From contig JAFUXG010000026.1 in assembly GCA_017470935.1 (NCBI GenBank), forward strand, positions 1 through 64,000: a DNA stretch of 64,000 nucleotides, in the 5' to 3' direction. The notes below the pieces were generated by a model, which worked only from the letters and a program-made list of their open reading frames with translations, was not told the origin of the DNA and did not search any database. Source of the stretch: Lachnospiraceae bacterium (lineage in GTDB: Bacteria > Bacillota > Clostridia > Lachnospirales > Lachnospiraceae). A program made the translations under genes and the position numbers. Of the stretch, positions 61,724-64,000 are shown in pieces. Position 1 is the first letter of the stretch. Each line of letters begins with the position of its first letter.

Positions 61724-63760
61724 ATGGCGGATTACAAGCAATATAAGGATAATATTATAAAGAAGCTTGATGAAATGAGGCTTGAAGAAGCTAGTCGATT
61801 AATCAAGGAATATGAGACGATGGCACCAATGGATATGGATCTTATTACTTTGAAATGTCAATATTATATGTGTCAGAACAATCCGAAGCAGGCATTACAC
61901 TATGCGCTATTGGGTGTAAGAAGGTATCCTACCAGTGGAGATATGCATTATAATGCTGCGGTTTTATATGAGATGATGGAACAATTTTTCCAGGCAGGGA
62001 AGTGCTACGCAATTGCGTGGCGAATCTATACAATCACTGAAGAAGTAAGTGAACAGATATCTGCAATACAGGGAAAGATAACAGAGATTGAGAATATAAT
62101 TACATCCGGATTGGATGATGCCTTACAAAATAATGATAAAGACTATATTCAAAAGGCGCATGATTATCTTGAACTGAAGGATATATATTGGGGGAAATGT
62201 GTCAATGAATATAGACATACAAAGCAAATTATAGGTAAGCATCAATGGATTAACGATTGCGAGAAGAAGTATGTGGCAATGTATGGCATTTCCCAGCCGG
62301 ATGGAATTGGAGAAGGATTCTGGGATTTGCTGCATTCAAAGGGTGAGTTTCAGACAGTTACAGAGGATTATTCATATAGAGTTAATGGAGATGCTGAGGA
62401 ATACCTGCTTCCTATCGCAGCAAGTGAAGGAACAATACACCATTTTTATGAAAATGGACAAATGTATCCCGTGTTTCAGGAGTATGCTAAGAGATTCAAC
62501 TATTATAGAATGTCGCAAGGATCTAAGGTGATATCAAATCATAAGAGCTACTATGGCTGTCCCATTCCTCTTGGACATAGTTCTAATAGGAAGAGGCTTG
62601 TACTGAATATCTTTGTTGATGGCTTGGCACAGGAGATTATTGATGGAGAAGACTTTGGGAAAATAATGCCGAATACGTATAAATATTTTTCTAAGGGAAC
62701 TATATGTACTCAGGCATATAGCACGGCAGAGTGGACATATCCAAGTATTGCCAATATAGTAACCGGGGTGGATACAGTTCATCATATGCTGTTTCATGAT
62801 AAGATAGATGGGAAGATACCCGTGGATATTCCAACGCTAGCAGAGTATTTCAAGAAAGCGGGATATTATACTGCACATCTCACAGGAAATTGGAGAATCA
62901 TACCATCTTATGGGCATAGCAGGGGGTATGATAGATTTGTGTATCAACATACCTCATTTGGATATAAGGCGGATAAAATGATTGCGGATACTATTGAACA
63001 ACTGGAAGGGTTTGCAGAGACTGATCAATTTGTCTGGATATGTCTGGAGGATCTTCATGATATAGCAGATGAGTTAGATCTTCCAATTGGAGTTCAGAGT
63101 GATATGGAGCTTAGCAGTCGAGTTATTGAGGCTGGAAGATTATCTTCGGCTACATCAGTAAAACAGATGGTAAGTCCTAATAAGGTTGCGGCATATAAGA
63201 AAATGGCAACTCATCTGGATACTTTACTCAATCTTATCTACACCTATATACAAGCTAATTATGTTGATGATGAAGTTATAGTAAGTCTATTTGCAGATCA
63301 TGGTCAGGGGTACCTAATTCCAGAGAATGGAGAATTCCTAGGAAAAGAGAGGGAAAGGATTGCATTCATGTTCCGTGGAGATTGTAAGGAACAGATTAGT
63401 GATGAGATTGTATCGTCAAGTGATTATATATGTATTATGTGCAGTTTAGCCAATATTACCATGAAATCTGTACAGGAGAGCAGTAATCTTCCGATATGCT
63501 TTGGTGGGAATAAGGAAAGGGAATATGCTCTTTCAGAGAGTCTTCATCCACATGATCCATATAGAGCAACATTTTTTGCAAAGGATTATACTGTATATTT
63601 TGAGAATTCTATGCCTGTTCAGGATGATGGACGTTTTAAATTAAAGAATTGGACGATAAAGATAGAAGATAAATCGGGACATGCGGTTGCTGATGATCAA
63701 CTATATGGTAAGTATGAAGACATAGTTATGGAGCATATTGCTCCTCTATTGGTATATTGA
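61724..63760 (+). CDS. TPR-like plus alkaline-phosphatase-superfamily (sulfatase-like) fusion
   Basis: A 678-residue protein without signal peptide or membrane segment. Residues 1-150 are helical repeats like TPRs (KQALHYALLGVRRYPTSGDM, then YNAAVLYEMMEQFFQAGKCY). Residues ~285-600 are an alkaline-phosphatase fold: LNIFVDGLAQE (metal D299), AYSTAEWTYPSIANIVTG (T338 as likely nucleophile, with no Cys/Ser-Pro-Ser-Arg sulfatase motif) and LFADHGQGY (metal D525-H526). The last ~60 residues are beta-like. Relatives are mostly extracellular, so a cytoplasmic form in a glycan locus is odd; it may transfer or remove a phospho group on flagellin glycan. GGAGG precedes the ATG. Confidence 0.8.
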   Translation: MADYKQYKDNIIKKLDEMRLEEASRLIKEYETMAPMDMDLITLKCQYYMCQNNPKQALHYALLGVRRYPTSGDMHYNAAVLYEMMEQFFQAGKCYAIAWRIYTITEEVSEQISAIQGKITEIENIITSGLDDALQNNDKDYIQKAHDYLELKDIYWGKCVNEYRHTKQIIGKHQWINDCEKKYVAMYGISQPDGIGEGFWDLLHSKGEFQTVTEDYSYRVNGDAEEYLLPIAASEGTIHHFYENGQMYPVFQEYAKRFNYYRMSQGSKVISNHKSYYGCPIPLGHSSNRKRLVLNIFVDGLAQEIIDGEDFGKIMPNTYKYFSKGTICTQAYSTAEWTYPSIANIVTGVDTVHHMLFHDKIDGKIPVDIPTLAEYFKKAGYYTAHLTGNWRIIPSYGHSRGYDRFVYQHTSFGYKADKMIADTIEQLEGFAETDQFVWICLEDLHDIADELDLPIGVQSDMELSSRVIEAGRLSSATSVKQMVSPNKVAAYKKMATHLDTLLNLIYTYIQANYVDDEVIVSLFADHGQGYLIPENGEFLGKERERIAFMFRGDCKEQISDEIVSSSDYICIMCSLANITMKSVQESSNLPICFGGNKEREYALSESLHPHDPYRATFFAKDYTVYFENSMPVQDDGRFKLKNWTIKIEDKSGHAVADDQLYGKYEDIVMEHIAPLLVY

Positions 63761-63797
63761 ATATAAATTTAATATATGATATATAAGGAGAATGACA

Positions 63798-64000
63798 ATG
63801 TTACTAAGTATATGTATACCATCTTATAACAGGGGGGAGAGAGCAAGGGAATTGGTTAATGATTTGTTAAAGCTTCCATATGATGAGAATCAAATCGAGT
63901 TTGTTATATCGAATAATGGAAGCACAAAATATGCAGATGCGTATAGTGAAATATCCAAAATAGATGACAACCGGTTATGTTATCATCAATTTGAAGAAAA
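63798..64000 (+). CDS. Family 2 glycosyltransferase, N-terminal fragment
   Basis: The gene is cut by the window end after 67 codons. LLSICIPSYNRGERARELVN at the start and FVISNNGSTKYADAYS further on are the GT-A family 2 fold (beta strand, then nucleotide-binding SNNGS). AAGGAG precedes the ATG. It is next in the glycosylation operon and would extend the flagellin glycan or work on another polymer. Confidence 0.88.
   Translation, partial: MLLSICIPSYNRGERARELVNDLLKLPYDENQIEFVISNNGSTKYADAYSEISKIDDNRLCYHQFEE

Overview
The window comes from a motile, Gram-positive, low-to-moderate GC member of the Bacillota, most likely a Lachnospiraceae relative of Roseburia, Butyrivibrio or Lachnospira. This rests on a large Bacillus-type SRP RNA beside tadA, strong AGGAGG ribosome sites, a DnaD/DnaC primosome pair, an mreB-flgF-flgG gene order as in Bacillus mbl-flhO-flhP, and a late flagellar cluster in Bacillus order (comFC-yvyF-flgM-flgN-flgK-flgL-fliW-csrA). 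The genus is inference.

Positions 1-21.3 kb are mainly housekeeping. They hold a fragment with a PTEA-repeat tail, a minus-strand replication/PRPP operon (dnaD, dnaC, prs), murC, a lipoprotein, tatD-rsmA, a gene with 33-bp repeats, a GNAT gene, tadA and the SRP RNA. Then come an HD hydrolase, murG, a membrane protein with a PdaA-like deacetylase, pgi, malQ and plsC. A hicAB toxin-antitoxin pair lies at 21.3-22.0 kb. DnaA-box-like sites cluster ahead of dnaD, and two probable dispersed intergenic repeats lie near murG and plsC.

Positions 22-36.5 kb start a motility region. It contains a very large FliK-like protein, a flagellin with its own FliS-like chaperone, a HIT protein, a TraX-family membrane protein, a DivIVA-like protein with eleven 11-residue repeats, and a PAS/GAF sensor with no visible output domain. 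An operon with a sigma-D type promoter follows, with mreB, two rod genes, a FlgJ-like rod-binding protein and a BlaI/MecI-type repressor. An XRE regulator and a RecD-like helicase separate this from the main late flagellar cluster.

Positions 39-53 kb carry comFC, yvyF, flgM, flgN, two tandem flgK paralogues, flgL, fliW, csrA, flaG, fliD, fliS, a FlgN/FliT-like chaperone and a second flagellin. Four sigma-D (FliA) type promoters can be read (mreB, flgM, flaG, flagellin). The main flagellin leader has a hairpin with AGGGAC in its loop just before the ribosome site, as expected for CsrA control antagonised by FliW.

Positions 52.8-64 kb are a flagellin glycosylation operon from its own sigma-A promoter. 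It has a small helical protein, a Maf glycosyltransferase, a PLP aminotransferase-fold protein, a FemAB/GNAT-like transferase, and four legionaminic/sialic-type enzymes (LegG/NeuC-like epimerase, PtmE-like CBS-nucleotidyltransferase, LegB, NeuB/LegI). It continues with a cytoplasmic TPR plus alkaline-phosphatase-superfamily fusion and a truncated family 2 glycosyltransferase. The least described parts are this fusion with the nearby aminotransferase-like and GNAT-like genes, the FliK-like giant with its flagellin/FliS pair, and the hendecad-repeat DivIVA-like protein.
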